From Streptomyces sp. CB01580 (GTDB taxonomy: Bacteria; Actinomycetota; Actinomycetes; Streptomycetales; Streptomycetaceae), in the NCBI RefSeq assembly GCF_001905795.1, contig NZ_LIXJ01000018.1, positions 1 to 64,000 of the forward strand: a DNA stretch of 64,000 nt. The letters run 5' to 3'. The notes beneath the pieces were generated by a model that worked only from the letters and a program-made list of their open reading frames with translations, did not search any database and was not told the origin of the DNA. Position 1 is the first letter of the stretch. The number at the start of each line of letters is the position of its first letter. A program made the position numbers and the translations under genes. Positions 24,957 through 33,787 of the stretch are shown here, piece by piece.

Positions 24957-25370
24957 ATGTCGATCCATGAGAACCTGCTCGGGGGACCGCCCCCGACCCA
25001 TCTGCCGGACGACCCCGAGCCGCGCGAACTGCTCGCGAGCGGCGCGGCCCCCGCAGATGTCGCCGCGAAGTACCCGACCTCCTCCCTGGCCTGGGCGCAG
25101 CTCGCCGACGAGGCGTTCGAGGGCGGTCGCGTCGTCGAGTCGTACGCCTACGCCCGCACCGGCTACCACCGCGGCCTCGACGCACTGCGCCGGGCCGGAT
25201 GGAAGGGCCACGGCCCGGTGCCGTTCGAGCACGAGCCGAACCGCGGCTTCCTGCGCGCCCTGCACGCGCTGGCACGCGCCGCCGGGGCGATCGGTGAGCA
25301 GGAGGAGTACGAGCGCTGCACGACGTTCCTTCGGGACTCCTCGCCGACCGCCGCCGAGACCCTCGGCTGA
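24957..25370 (+). CDS. DUF3151 family protein
   Basis: The 137-residue soluble protein starts MSIHENLLGGPPPTHLPDDP and contains SLAWAQLADEAFEGG, then ESYAYARTGYHRGLDALRR and FEHEPNRGFLRALHALARAA. This is the DUF3151 family, widespread and single-copy in Actinobacteria, with a TPR-like helical look and no known function. ATG 24957 begins at the conserved N-terminus. It is followed by a hairpin terminator before the tryptophan-degradation genes. Confidence 0.85.
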   Translation: MSIHENLLGGPPPTHLPDDPEPRELLASGAAPADVAAKYPTSSLAWAQLADEAFEGGRVVESYAYARTGYHRGLDALRRAGWKGHGPVPFEHEPNRGFLRALHALARAAGAIGEQEEYERCTTFLRDSSPTAAETLG

Positions 25371-25503
25371 GGCACCCGAGCCCCTCGGCCGGGGCGCCCG
25401 AGACCGCCCGGCCGAGGGCACCCGCGCGGCGCACCCGAGCGGCGTACCCGAGCGGCGTACCCGCACGCGCTCACGCGCGTACCCTCAGGCACTCGCCATT
25501 CCG

Positions 25504-25539
25504 GGCCCCGCGGACGGTGGCACCCACGTCCGCGGGGCC
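25504..25539. terminator. Hairpin terminator between DUF3151 gene and TDO
   Basis: The 12-bp perfect arms GGCCCCGCGGAC and GTCCGCGGGGCC have a 12-base loop. The 130 bp before it repeat GGCGTACCCGAGC and hold no gene. Confidence 0.75.
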
Positions 25540-25646
25540 TGCGTGCTCTCCCGGCCTCCGTTTAGGATGCCGACAGGGGACCGGAGCTCCACCACCTCAC
25601 GGAAGGGGCGGACCGCTACCCGGAAGCTTGTGTCGAGGAGACAGCA

Positions 25647-26495
25647 ATGTCGACGATTCACCCCGACCCCGAAGCCACCGGTGCGGAGACCCCGCATCTC
25701 GACTTCGCGGGAACGACTCCGTACGAGGACTACGTCCAGGCGGATGTCCTGACCCACCTCCAGCACCCTCTCTCAGACGACCCGGGCGAGATGGTCTTCC
25801 TGGTCACCACCCAGGTCATGGAGTTGTGGTTCACCGTCATCGTGCACGAGTGGGAAACCGCCGCGCACGCCCTGCGCGAGGACCGGCTGACCGTCGCGCG
25901 CGATGCGCTGAAGCGGTCCGTGCGCGAACTGGAGGCGCTCAACGCCTCCTGGACGCCGCTCGCCCAGCTCACCCCCGCCCAGTTCAACTCCTACCGGGGA
26001 GCCCTCGGCGAGGGTTCCGGTTTCCAGTCGGCGATGTACCGGCGGATGGAGTTCCTGCTCGGCGACAAGTCCGCGTCCATGCTGGTGCCGCACCGGGGCG
26101 CGCCCCGCGTCCACGCCGAGCTGGAGAAGGCGCTGGCCGAACCGAGTCTGTACGACGAGACGCTCGCCCTGCTCGCCCGGCGCGGCCACGCCGTACCGCA
26201 GTCCGTGCTCGGACGTGACCTGACGCAGAAGTACGAGCCGTCGCCCGAGGTCGAGGCCGTCTGGGCGGAGATCTACGCCGATCCCGACCAGAACGACGAA
26301 CTGGTCCGGCTCGGTGAGGCGCTCACCGACGTCGGCGAACTGGTGTGGCGCTGGCGCAACGACCACCTCGTCGCCACCCGGCGCGCGATGGGCTCGAAGA
26401 CCGGTACCGGTGGCTCCGCCGGGGTCGCCTGGCTGGAGAAGCGGGCCACGAAGAACGTCTTCCCCGAGTTGTGGAGTGCGCGCAGCCATGTCTGA
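25647..26495 (+). CDS. kynA: Tryptophan 2,3-dioxygenase
   Basis: This heme enzyme opens the indole ring of tryptophan to N-formylkynurenine, the first step of the kynurenine route. The 282 residues contain PYEDYVQADVLTHLQ, then FLVTTQVMELWFTVIVHEW (distal pocket), FNSYRGALGEGSGFQSAMYR, WRWRNDHLVATRRAMGSKTG (proximal heme His in NDHL) and GTGGSAGVAWLEK. These are the canonical motifs at canonical spacing. GAGGAG at 25636-25641 supports ATG 25647. Its 3' end overlaps the kynureninase start by eight bases, so the two are coupled. Confidence 0.95.
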   Translation: MSTIHPDPEATGAETPHLDFAGTTPYEDYVQADVLTHLQHPLSDDPGEMVFLVTTQVMELWFTVIVHEWETAAHALREDRLTVARDALKRSVRELEALNASWTPLAQLTPAQFNSYRGALGEGSGFQSAMYRRMEFLLGDKSASMLVPHRGAPRVHAELEKALAEPSLYDETLALLARRGHAVPQSVLGRDLTQKYEPSPEVEAVWAEIYADPDQNDELVRLGEALTDVGELVWRWRNDHLVATRRAMGSKTGTGGSAGVAWLEKRATKNVFPELWSARSHV

Positions 26496-27780
26496 GACCT
26501 TCACCGGGCACGCCCCGGAATCCGGCGTCCGTGCCGGGCACGCCCCCGCGGCCGACGCCCGCGCCTCGGCGTCCGAGGAGCTCGGCGCGCGGGCGGCCGG
26601 GCTCGACGCCGCGGACCGGCTGGCCGGCCGACGCGAACTGTTCGCGCTCGACGCCACCGTCTACCTGGACGGCAACTCGCTCGGTGCGCTGCCCGCCCAT
26701 GTGCCCGGCCGGCTCCAGGAGGTGCTCACTCGTGAGTGGGGGGAGCTGCGCATCCGGTCCTGGGACGAGAGCGGCTGGTGGGCCGCGCCCGAGCGGATCG
26801 GCGACCGCATCGCCCCGCTCGTCGGCGCCGCCGCCGGACAGATCGTGGTCGGCGACTCGACCAGCGTGAACGTCTTCAAGGCCGTCGTCGCCGCGACCCG
26901 GCTGGCGCCCGAGGGGCGTGACGAGATCCTCGTCGACGCGACGACGTTCCCCACGGACGGGTACATCGCGGCGTCCGCGGCCCGGATGACCGGCCACCGG
27001 CTCGTCCCGACCGCCCCCGCCGAGGTGCCGGACGCCCTCGGTCCCCGTACCGCGGCCGTCCTGCTCAACCACGTCGACTACCGCACCGGCAGGCTCCACG
27101 ACCTGGCCGGGCTCACCGACGCCGTGCACGCCGCGGGCGCCGTCGCCGTCTGGGACCTGTGCCACAGCGCGGGCGCCCTGCCGGTGGGGCTCGACGCGCA
27201 CGGCGTGGACCTGGCGGTCGGCTGCACGTACAAGTACCTGAACGGCGGGCCCGGTTCGCCCGCCTATCTGTACGTCGCCGAGCGCCATCAGGCGGACTTC
27301 GACTCGCCCCTGCCCGGGTGGACGTCGCACGCCGACCCGTTCGGGATGACGCCCGGGTACGTTCCGGCGGACGGCGCCGTACGGGGTCGGGTCGGCACCC
27401 CCGACATCCTCTCCATGCTCGCGCTGGAGGCGTCGCTGGACGTGTGGGACGGGGTGTCGATCGAGGCGGTACGGGCCAAGTCCCTGGCGCTGACGGACTT
27501 CTTCCTGGAGTGCGTCGCCGCGTACGTTCCCGAGGGCCGGGTCACCTCCCTCACCCCGGTCGCGCACGCGGAGCGCGGCAGCCAGGTCGCGCTGCGGTGC
27601 GAGGGCGCGGAGGCGGTCATGGGCGCCCTCATCGAGCGGGGCGTCGTCGGTGACCTGCGGCGTCCCGACGTGCTGCGGTTCGGATTCACCCCGCTGTACG
27701 TGGGGTTCGCGGACGTCGAGCGGGCGGCGCGGGTGCTGGGCGAAGTACTCGACGGGCGGCAGCCCGACGACAGGGCCTAG
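26488..27780 (+). CDS. kynU: Kynureninase
   Basis: This PLP enzyme cleaves kynurenine to anthranilate and alanine. The 430-residue protein has VYLDGNSLGALP, then VGDSTSVNVFKAVVAA, FPTDGYIA, VAVWDLCHSAGALPVGLDAH, and the lysine-bearing CTYKYLNGGPGSPAYLYV, followed by GWTSHADPFGM. ATG 26488 lies within the end of the tryptophan dioxygenase gene. The first about 30 residues are variable and Ala-rich, so a start somewhat later is possible. The product links tryptophan catabolism to anthranilate, which can re-enter tryptophan synthesis or feed secondary metabolites. Confidence 0.94.
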   Translation: MSETFTGHAPESGVRAGHAPAADARASASEELGARAAGLDAADRLAGRRELFALDATVYLDGNSLGALPAHVPGRLQEVLTREWGELRIRSWDESGWWAAPERIGDRIAPLVGAAAGQIVVGDSTSVNVFKAVVAATRLAPEGRDEILVDATTFPTDGYIAASAARMTGHRLVPTAPAEVPDALGPRTAAVLLNHVDYRTGRLHDLAGLTDAVHAAGAVAVWDLCHSAGALPVGLDAHGVDLAVGCTYKYLNGGPGSPAYLYVAERHQADFDSPLPGWTSHADPFGMTPGYVPADGAVRGRVGTPDILSMLALEASLDVWDGVSIEAVRAKSLALTDFFLECVAAYVPEGRVTSLTPVAHAERGSQVALRCEGAEAVMGALIERGVVGDLRRPDVLRFGFTPLYVGFADVERAARVLGEVLDGRQPDDRA

Positions 27781-27841
27781 TGCCGGGAGGGGCACTGGGC
27801 ATCGAGTGCCCGGACCGGCCGGGCGTTGTCCTGATCCGTCG

Positions 27842-27879
27842 GCGGGGACGGGAACCATCGGTACTGGTACCGTCCCCGC
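27842..27879. terminator. Hairpin between kynureninase and hydrolase genes
   Basis: The 10-bp perfect arms GCGGGGACGG and CCGTCCCCGC have an 18-base loop that contains its own GGTAC/GTACC complementarity. It may end or attenuate the TDO-kynureninase transcript before the hydrolase. Confidence 0.6.
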
Positions 27880-27978
27880 AGGTCAGGCCAGTTGGACTGG
27901 CGGACCGTCGAGTACACGCCATCGACTCCCGGGCAGTCGGGCCCAACGGACGAGACGGACAGGACGGGTTGGAGCAGC

Positions 27979-28854
27979 ATGTCGGATTCTGCCGCGCGTG
28001 ATCGGGACGCAGCCGAGACCGAATCGGCCTTCTCTCATCCACCGGTCGCCCCCGACGCGTCCGCCGCCTACGGGAACCACCCCGACCAGGTGATCGACTT
28101 CTATGCCCCGCGGGACGGCCGGACCGGGGCGCCGGTGGTGGTCGTCCTGCACGGTGGCGCCTGGCGGGCGCCGTACGACCGCCGGCACATGTCGCCGTTC
28201 GCGGACTTCCTCGCGCGGCGCGGGTTCGCCGTGGCCAGTGTCGAGTACCGGCGCGGTGGCGAGATCCCGCAGCAGCGGGGGGACGGGCCGGTCGCGGGCC
28301 GCTGGCCCGAGACGTTCGACGACGTCGCCGCGGCGATGGACGCGCTGCCGGCCCTGCTGGCCCGGGAGCTCCCGGAGGCCGACGTACGGCGGATCGTCCT
28401 CACCGGGCATTCGGCGGGCGGGCACCTCGCCCTGTGGGCCGCCGCCCGGCACGTGCTGCCCGTGGGGTCGCCGTGGCGGCTGCCCGCGCCGCCCCCGTTG
28501 CGGGGTGTCGTGGCCCTCGCGCCGATCGCGGACTTCACCAGGGCCGTCGAGCTCGACGTGTGCTCGGGGGCGGTCGGTCAGTTCCTCGGCCGCGAGGAGG
28601 AGTTCGAGGAACGGTCCCGTCACGCCGACCCGGCCGTGCTGCTGCCCACCGGCATCGCGACGGTCGTGGTGCAGGGCACCACCGATCGCGATGTGCCGCA
28701 ACCCGTCGCGGAGGCGTTCGTCGACGCGGCGGCGCGGGCCGGGGAGACGGTGGGGCTGACTCTGCTGCCCGAGGTCGGCCACTTCCCGCTGATCGACCCG
28801 GCGAGCGACGCGTGTGCGGTGGTGGCGGAGGAACTCGCGCAACTGGCCTGGTGA
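27979..28854 (+). CDS. Alpha/beta hydrolase, probable kynurenine formamidase
   Basis: The 291-residue serine hydrolase has the oxyanion motif VVVVLHGGAWRAPYDRRHM (HGGxW, as in kynurenine formamidases and BD-FAE esterases). Its nucleophile elbow is VLTGHSAGGHLALWAA, with the catalytic Asp in VQGTTDRDVP and the catalytic His in LLPEVGHFPLIDP. Formamidase would convert N-formylkynurenine to kynurenine, the missing middle step between its two upstream neighbours. That context makes it more likely than a generic esterase. TTGGAGCAGC precedes ATG 27979. Confidence 0.82.
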   Translation: MSDSAARDRDAAETESAFSHPPVAPDASAAYGNHPDQVIDFYAPRDGRTGAPVVVVLHGGAWRAPYDRRHMSPFADFLARRGFAVASVEYRRGGEIPQQRGDGPVAGRWPETFDDVAAAMDALPALLARELPEADVRRIVLTGHSAGGHLALWAAARHVLPVGSPWRLPAPPPLRGVVALAPIADFTRAVELDVCSGAVGQFLGREEEFEERSRHADPAVLLPTGIATVVVQGTTDRDVPQPVAEAFVDAAARAGETVGLTLLPEVGHFPLIDPASDACAVVAEELAQLAW

Positions 28855-29194
28855 TCCGGGACGGAGACGTTTCCGCGGTGGAAACGTTCCTGCGACGGAG
28901 ACGTCCGCGACGGAGAAGTTCCCGCCAGGCACCGCGTTCCGCCACGCGCCACCGGCCGGTCCCGGACGACCAAGACGGCTCCGTACGGCTGGCCGGTCTC
29001 GTACCACCGGCCGGTGCAGTGCTGTCGGCCGGTCCCGCACTCGTTCGCGCGCATCGCCCGGGAGCGGGTTCCGTAGTCGATTCTCTCGGCGATGAACGGG
29101 CTCCGAGGCACCGCTCCGTAGTACTTGCGATGGACGGCGCAGGATCCGCATCACTGCTGACGTCCCGGGCCGTACCGGCGCCTACCGTGGAAAC
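28855..29194. other. 340-bp gap: hairpin and low-complexity spacer
   Basis: A perfect ACGTTTCC-GCGGT-GGAAACGT hairpin at 28867-28887, 13 bp past the hydrolase stop, is a likely terminator. GACGGAGA words and CCGGCCGGT words repeat after it. No credible ORF was seen. The promoter of the two-component operon should lie near 29100-29190. Confidence 0.5.
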
Positions 29195-30766
29195 GTGACC
29201 GAGACCAAAACCAGAAGCCCCGAGTTCAGGCTGGCCGCTAGGGTGTTGGGCGGACTGCGACAGGATCTCTTCAAAGACGCCTTCGCCTACCGTCCGCTGG
29301 AACGGATGCGGACGGACGGGCCGCTGACCGGCAGGCTCCCGGGCCGGATGCGTGCGCGGGCCGCCTGGACGCCTCACGCCCTGGTCGGCGTGGCCGCGTT
29401 CTTCGTGGCAGTCATGGGCCTGGCCTCGGGGGATTCCTCGGGGCTGCGTTTCATGGTCGGAGGCGTCGCGACCGTGCTGCTTCCCGTGGTCACGGTGCTG
29501 ATGACGCTGGTCCGGCCGGTCGGCGCGTTCTGGGCGTCGCTGGCAATCGCCCCGTTCGCGGCGATCTTCGGCAGTGACGGCTGGCCGTGGACGCCGAGCA
29601 TGTTCCTCTCGCAACTGGTGGTGCTGGTGGTGGTCGCGGCCCGGACCCGGCCCCGTACCGCCGCCTGGATGTGGGGGATCACCGGGTTGTACGGTGCCCT
29701 GCTGGAAGGCCTCGGAGGCCGGTATTCCGGGGGGACCAACGGCCCCCTCGCCTTCGCCTCCGCGCTCGCACTGCTGCTGGTCGCCGTGGTGCAGATCCGT
29801 CGCGACGCGGAGCGCGAGGTCACGGTGCAGCGCACGGTGACCGCCGTCGAACGCGACCGGCGCACCCTGCTGGAAGAACGCACCACCATCGCCCGGGAAC
29901 TGCACGACGTGGTCGCCCACCACATGTCGGTCGTCGCTATCCAGGCCGAGGCGGCCCCGTACCGGGTGGAGAACCCGCCGCCCGAGCTGGAGCAGGCATT
30001 TGCCACGATCCGCGAGAACGCGGTCTCCGCCCTCACCGAACTGCGCCGGGTCCTCGGCGTCGTACGGGCCGACGACCAGCAGGTGCCGGACGCTCCCCAG
30101 CCCACCCTCGCCCAGCTCGACGGGCTCCTCGCCAATGTGCGCGAGGCGGGGCTGGAGACCGAGAAGACGGTCACCGGCGCGATACGTGAACTGCCGCAGG
30201 GCGTCGAGCTCTCGGCGTACCGGATCATTCAGGAGGCACTCAGCAACACGCTGCGGCACGCACCGGGCGCGACCGCCAAGGTGGAGATCGGTTACGTGCT
30301 CGGCGGGCTGGGGCTGCGTGTCGTGAATGGGCCGCCGACCGCCCCGGTGAAGCCCTCGCCGGGCGCCGGCCACGGGATCACGGGGATGCGGGAGCGGGTC
30401 ACGATGCTGAATGGCACGATGACGGCCGGGGAATCCGAGGAGGGCGGCTACGAAATCGCCGCGTTCATCCCCGTGGCACTTGACTTCGAAGCGAGCACGG
30501 CGCGCGACATGAACGAGACGACCCTGGTGATGCCGGCGACGCAGGGGACGGCGGGGACGGCGGGGACGGCGGCTACCGGGGCGACCGAGGCGACCCTGGC
30601 GACCGAGGCGACCCTGGTGACGCGGGCGAAGCGAACGACGGAGGGGAACGAGGTGGACCTGGTGAAAGCTGTGAGCACCGTGGACACGGCATACCTGGAT
30701 GAACAGGATGAACAGGGCAAGCAGGGTGAGCCGGCGGGACGGGCGGGTCGGGTGGGACAGGCATGA
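29195..30766 (+). CDS. Sensor histidine kinase, NarL/LiaS-type (HisKA_3)
   Basis: The 523-residue kinase has four to six hydrophobic helices (about residues 60-200) with little extracellular sequence. The dimerisation helix ERTTIARELHDVVAHHMSVV has phospho-acceptor His237. ELRRVLGVVR is followed by YRIIQEALSNTLRHAPGA (N box) and GAGHGITGMRERV (G box). After the ATPase domain (ends about 430) comes a roughly 90-residue tail of TAGTAGTA- and ATEATLATE-like repeats, atypical for the family. The GTG start at 29195 sits at the window's first plausible site. It overlaps the response regulator by four bases (ATGA). The signal is unknown. Confidence 0.92.
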   Translation: MTETKTRSPEFRLAARVLGGLRQDLFKDAFAYRPLERMRTDGPLTGRLPGRMRARAAWTPHALVGVAAFFVAVMGLASGDSSGLRFMVGGVATVLLPVVTVLMTLVRPVGAFWASLAIAPFAAIFGSDGWPWTPSMFLSQLVVLVVVAARTRPRTAAWMWGITGLYGALLEGLGGRYSGGTNGPLAFASALALLLVAVVQIRRDAEREVTVQRTVTAVERDRRTLLEERTTIARELHDVVAHHMSVVAIQAEAAPYRVENPPPELEQAFATIRENAVSALTELRRVLGVVRADDQQVPDAPQPTLAQLDGLLANVREAGLETEKTVTGAIRELPQGVELSAYRIIQEALSNTLRHAPGATAKVEIGYVLGGLGLRVVNGPPTAPVKPSPGAGHGITGMRERVTMLNGTMTAGESEEGGYEIAAFIPVALDFEASTARDMNETTLVMPATQGTAGTAGTAATGATEATLATEATLVTRAKRTTEGNEVDLVKAVSTVDTAYLDEQDEQGKQGEPAGRAGRVGQA

Positions 30767-31491
30767 CCTCGGCCTTCGCTTCCGCGTCTGCTTCCGGCTC
30801 CGGCTCCGGCTCTGGCTCGCTCCCCGGTGACCCGCCCATCAGGGTGCTGATCGTGGACGACCAGATGATGGTCCGCGAGGGATTCTCGGTCCTGCTCAAC
30901 GCCATGCCGGGAATCGAGGTCGTCGGCGAGGCCGTCGACGGTCGGCAGGCCATCGCGAAGGTCGCGGCGCTGCGCCCCGACGTGGTGCTGATGGACATCC
31001 GGATGCCGGAACTCAACGGCATCGAGGCCACCCGCGAGATCGTCGCCGCCGACGCGGACGCCAAGGTGTTGGTGCTGACCACGTTCGACCTGGACGAGTA
31101 CGTCTACCAGGCACTGCGCGCCGGTGCGTCCGGCTTCCTCCTCAAGGACGCCTCCGCCCGACAACTGGCCGATGGCGTACGGGTGGTGGCCGCCGGTGAG
31201 GCCCTGCTCGCCCCGACCGTCACCAAGCGGCTGATCAACGAGTTCGCCAAGCTCGCCGAGGCCCCGCGTCCGCCCGCGCTCGCCCGGGTCGGGGACCTCA
31301 CGGAACGCGAGACGGAGGTGCTCGTCCTCATTGCCCAGGGCCGGTCGAACGCAGAGATCGCCTCGCACCTGGTCGTCGCCGAGTCCACCATCAAGACCCA
31401 TGTCAGCCGCATCCTGGTGAAACTGGGGCTGCGTGACCGCACGCAGGCCGCAGTCTTCGCGTACGAGGCCAGGCTGGTCACCCCGTCCTGA
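30763..31491 (+). CDS. LuxR/NarL-family response regulator
   Basis: The 242-residue partner of the preceding kinase has a receiver domain, IRVLIVDDQMMVREGFSVL, with phosphorylated Asp78 in VVLMDIRMPELNG and the Lys in GFLLKDA. The C-terminal LuxR helix-turn-helix reads LTERETEVLVLIAQGRSNAE, then ESTIKTHVSRILVKLGLRDR. The first 24 residues are a Ser/Gly/Ala-rich lead (SASASGSGSGSGS), so the functional start may be nearer IRVLIVDD. The overlap with the kinase gene fixes the operon. Targets are unknown. The P450 gene downstream is the nearest candidate. Confidence 0.93.
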   Translation: MTSAFASASASGSGSGSGSLPGDPPIRVLIVDDQMMVREGFSVLLNAMPGIEVVGEAVDGRQAIAKVAALRPDVVLMDIRMPELNGIEATREIVAADADAKVLVLTTFDLDEYVYQALRAGASGFLLKDASARQLADGVRVVAAGEALLAPTVTKRLINEFAKLAEAPRPPALARVGDLTERETEVLVLIAQGRSNAEIASHLVVAESTIKTHVSRILVKLGLRDRTQAAVFAYEARLVTPS

Positions 31492-31577
31492 GCCGGCACC
31501 CGGCCACGGCCGAGGGCGGAGAGGCCCGGCCGGGCACGGGGCTGGTCGGCGGCGACCTGGCCGGATAGCGTCCCTGT

Positions 31578-32843
31578 ATGAGCCCGTCTTCCCGTTCCGC
31601 GGCCGATGTTCCCTTCCGGTCGTCCGAGTCCTCCGGCTCCCACGCGTCCTTCGACCCGTGGTCACCGGCGTTCGTCGCCGATCCGTACCCGGCCTATACC
31701 GCGCTGCGGGCGGCCGGACGGGTGCACTACTTCGAGCCAAGTGACCAGTGGCTCGTCCCGCACCACGCCGATGTGTCCGCGCTGCTGCGCGATCGCCGCC
31801 TGGGCCGTACGTACCTGCACCGCTTCACCCACGAGGAGTTCGGCCGGACCCCGCCGCCCGCCGAACACGAGCCCTTCCACATCCTCAACGGGCAGGGCCT
31901 CCTCGACCTGGAGGCGCCCGACCACACCCGGATCCGGCGCCTGGTCTCCAAGGCGTTCACCCCGCGCACGGTCGAGCGGCTCGTCCCGACGGTACGGCGG
32001 CTCGCCGCCGAGCTGGTCGACTCGTTCGTCGAGGCGGGTGGCGGCGATCTGCTCACGGCGGTCGCCGAACCGCTGCCCGTGGCGGTCATAGCCGAGATGC
32101 TCGGCATCCCGGAGTCCGACCGCGGCCCGTTGCGCCCCTGGTCGGCGGCGATCTGCGGAATGTTCGAGCTGAACCCGTCCGAGGAGACCGCCCGTGCCGC
32201 CGTGCGCGCCTCGCTCGACTTCTCCGCGTACCTGCGCGAGCTGATCGCGGAGCGGCGCAAGAATCCGGGTACGGATCTGATCTCCGCGCTCATCGCCGCC
32301 CACGACGAGGGGGAGCGGCTGAGCGAACAGGAGATGATCTCCACCTGCGTACTGCTCCTCAACGCCGGACACGAGGCGACCGTCAACACCACGGTGAACG
32401 GCTGGTGGACGCTGCTGCGCCACCCCGAACAGCTCGCGGCCCTGCGTGCCGACCACGGACTGCTGCCGACGGCGATCGAGGAGCTGATGCGGTACGACAC
32501 TCCGCTCCAGATGTTCGAGCGCTGGGTCCTCGACGACATCGAGATCGACGGCACGGTCATCCCGCGCGGCTCCGAGGTGGCCCTGCTCTTCGGCTCCGCC
32601 AACCGTGATCCCGCCCGCTTCGAGGCCCCGGACGCCCTGGACCTGAGCCGCCGCGAGAATCCGCACATCACCTTCGGCGCGGGCATCCACTTCTGTCTGG
32701 GCGCCCCGCTCGCCCGGGTCGAACTCGCCGCCTCCTTCGGTGAGTTGCTGCGTCGCGCCCCGGGCCTCCGGCTGGTGGCCGAGCCGGAATGGAACCCGGG
32801 CTACGTGATCAGGGGACTGAAGGAACTCCGCGTCGAGCTGTGA
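31578..32843 (+). CDS. Cytochrome P450
   Basis: The 421-residue soluble bacterial P450 has the I-helix oxygen motif LLNAGHEATVNTTVNG and an EELMRYDTP K-helix (ExxR-like). The heme loop is FGAGIHFCLGAPLAR, with the iron ligand Cys373. The sequence GLLDLEAPDHTRIRRLVSKAFTPR is the C-helix of CYP107-type enzymes. No ferredoxin or ferredoxin reductase is adjacent, so electrons must come from a distant partner. The substrate cannot be inferred. It lies 86 bp after the two-component operon with its own likely promoter. Confidence 0.93.
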   Translation: MSPSSRSAADVPFRSSESSGSHASFDPWSPAFVADPYPAYTALRAAGRVHYFEPSDQWLVPHHADVSALLRDRRLGRTYLHRFTHEEFGRTPPPAEHEPFHILNGQGLLDLEAPDHTRIRRLVSKAFTPRTVERLVPTVRRLAAELVDSFVEAGGGDLLTAVAEPLPVAVIAEMLGIPESDRGPLRPWSAAICGMFELNPSEETARAAVRASLDFSAYLRELIAERRKNPGTDLISALIAAHDEGERLSEQEMISTCVLLLNAGHEATVNTTVNGWWTLLRHPEQLAALRADHGLLPTAIEELMRYDTPLQMFERWVLDDIEIDGTVIPRGSEVALLFGSANRDPARFEAPDALDLSRRENPHITFGAGIHFCLGAPLARVELAASFGELLRRAPGLRLVAEPEWNPGYVIRGLKELRVEL

Positions 32844-33298
32844 CCCGAGCGAAGGGTGACAGGGCACACGCGCCGGTCCTGGGAACCCGGTCCCGGCTCC
32901 CCGGCGCCTGTGCCCGGCCCGGTTTCCCGGATCCTGTGCCCGACCCGGATACGCGGGTCCGGATTCCTCGGTCCGGATTCGCCGGTCCGGATTCGCCGGT
33001 CCGGATTCGCCGGTCCGGACTCAGTGGCCCCGTTTCCCGGCCTCGGCAGTCGGCTCGACACCCGGGTTCGGTCCCTGGGACCGGCAGCCGGGCTCCGTGC
33101 CCCGGCTCGGACGGTCCCCGGCTCAGCACGGCTCAGCTCGGTGGCCCGGGGCTCGGTGGCCCGGGGCTCGGCGGTTTGGGCCGGCGGCCCTGAGACCAAC
33201 GGCCCTGAGGTCGGCGGTCCTGAGGTCGGCGGTCCTGGGGCCGGCGGTCCGGGTTGGTGGAGATCGGACACGGCGGCTCCGGCTCTGTCAGCTCCTGC
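32844..33298. other. 455-bp repeat-rich intergenic region
   Basis: Three different short tandem repeats sit here: 14-bp units (annotated separately), a doubled 15-mer CGGTGGCCCGGGGCT near 33139-33172, and a doubled CTGAGGTCGGCGGTC near 33205-33235. Open frames across it translate only to Pro/Gly/Arg low-complexity sequence and are not credible genes. Confidence 0.6.
32956..33025. repeat. Five tandem copies of a 14-bp unit
   Basis: The unit GGTCCGGATTCGCC is exact in three copies (32970-33011). Degenerate copies flank it on each side. The period of 14 is not a codon multiple, so this is non-coding. Confidence 0.85.
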
Positions 33299-33643
33299 TC
33301 AGCATCCGGGACCGCAGAGCGGTGGCCCGGCCAGCACGTCGAAGGCCAGCCCGAAGGCCGCGAGTCCCGCGAGGAGCGCCGCCGCCCCGAGGGCCGACCG
33401 CCACTTTCCCCGTAGGAGGGCGAATAGGGCGATCCCGGTCGTGATGCCGCCGAGCACCATGACGGGGAGCCCCAGCCGGAGCACGTTCCACTCCGACTCC
33501 CCTTCGAAGCCGCCGAAGATGCCGTGTCGGCCGTACGGGGCCCAGGCGAGCAGGCCGACCACTCCGCCGACGGCGGCGGCGAGGCAACCGACGATTCCGC
33601 GAACGGCTTCGCCCCGGTTCTCCATTTCGCCCCGGTTCTCCAT
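33299..33643 (-). CDS. Small membrane protein, unknown
   Basis: The 114-residue protein begins MENRGEMENRGE, an 18-bp exact duplication that offers two ATG starts six codons apart. It contains three hydrophobic segments (GIVGCLAAAVGGVVGLLAWA, LGLPVMVLGGITTGIALFAL, and ALGAAALLAGLAAFGLAFDV). A short loop with GRHGIFGGFEGESEWN sits between the first two. It ends in CGPGC. I recognise no family. It is in the same direction as the ABC exporter pair upstream (145 bp away) and could belong to that unit. Confidence 0.65.
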   Translation of the reverse strand: MENRGEMENRGEAVRGIVGCLAAAVGGVVGLLAWAPYGRHGIFGGFEGESEWNVLRLGLPVMVLGGITTGIALFALLRGKWRSALGAAALLAGLAAFGLAFDVLAGPPLCGPGC

Positions 33644-33787
33644 GACCGGAGTGACGCAAGCGGGCCGCAGGACGGTTGCACCCGGGCCCCGCCCACATCA
33701 CCGTGTCGCTGCGTCACCGTTCCTCTCTTGGCCCCTCGTCTCTTCGCCCCCCACATCTCACTGCCCCTTCATCTCTTTGCCGCGCCA

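Noticed and set aside
32956..33025. Possible CRISPR-like array
   Set aside because: Units are contiguous 14-mers with no spacers, and no cas genes are present.
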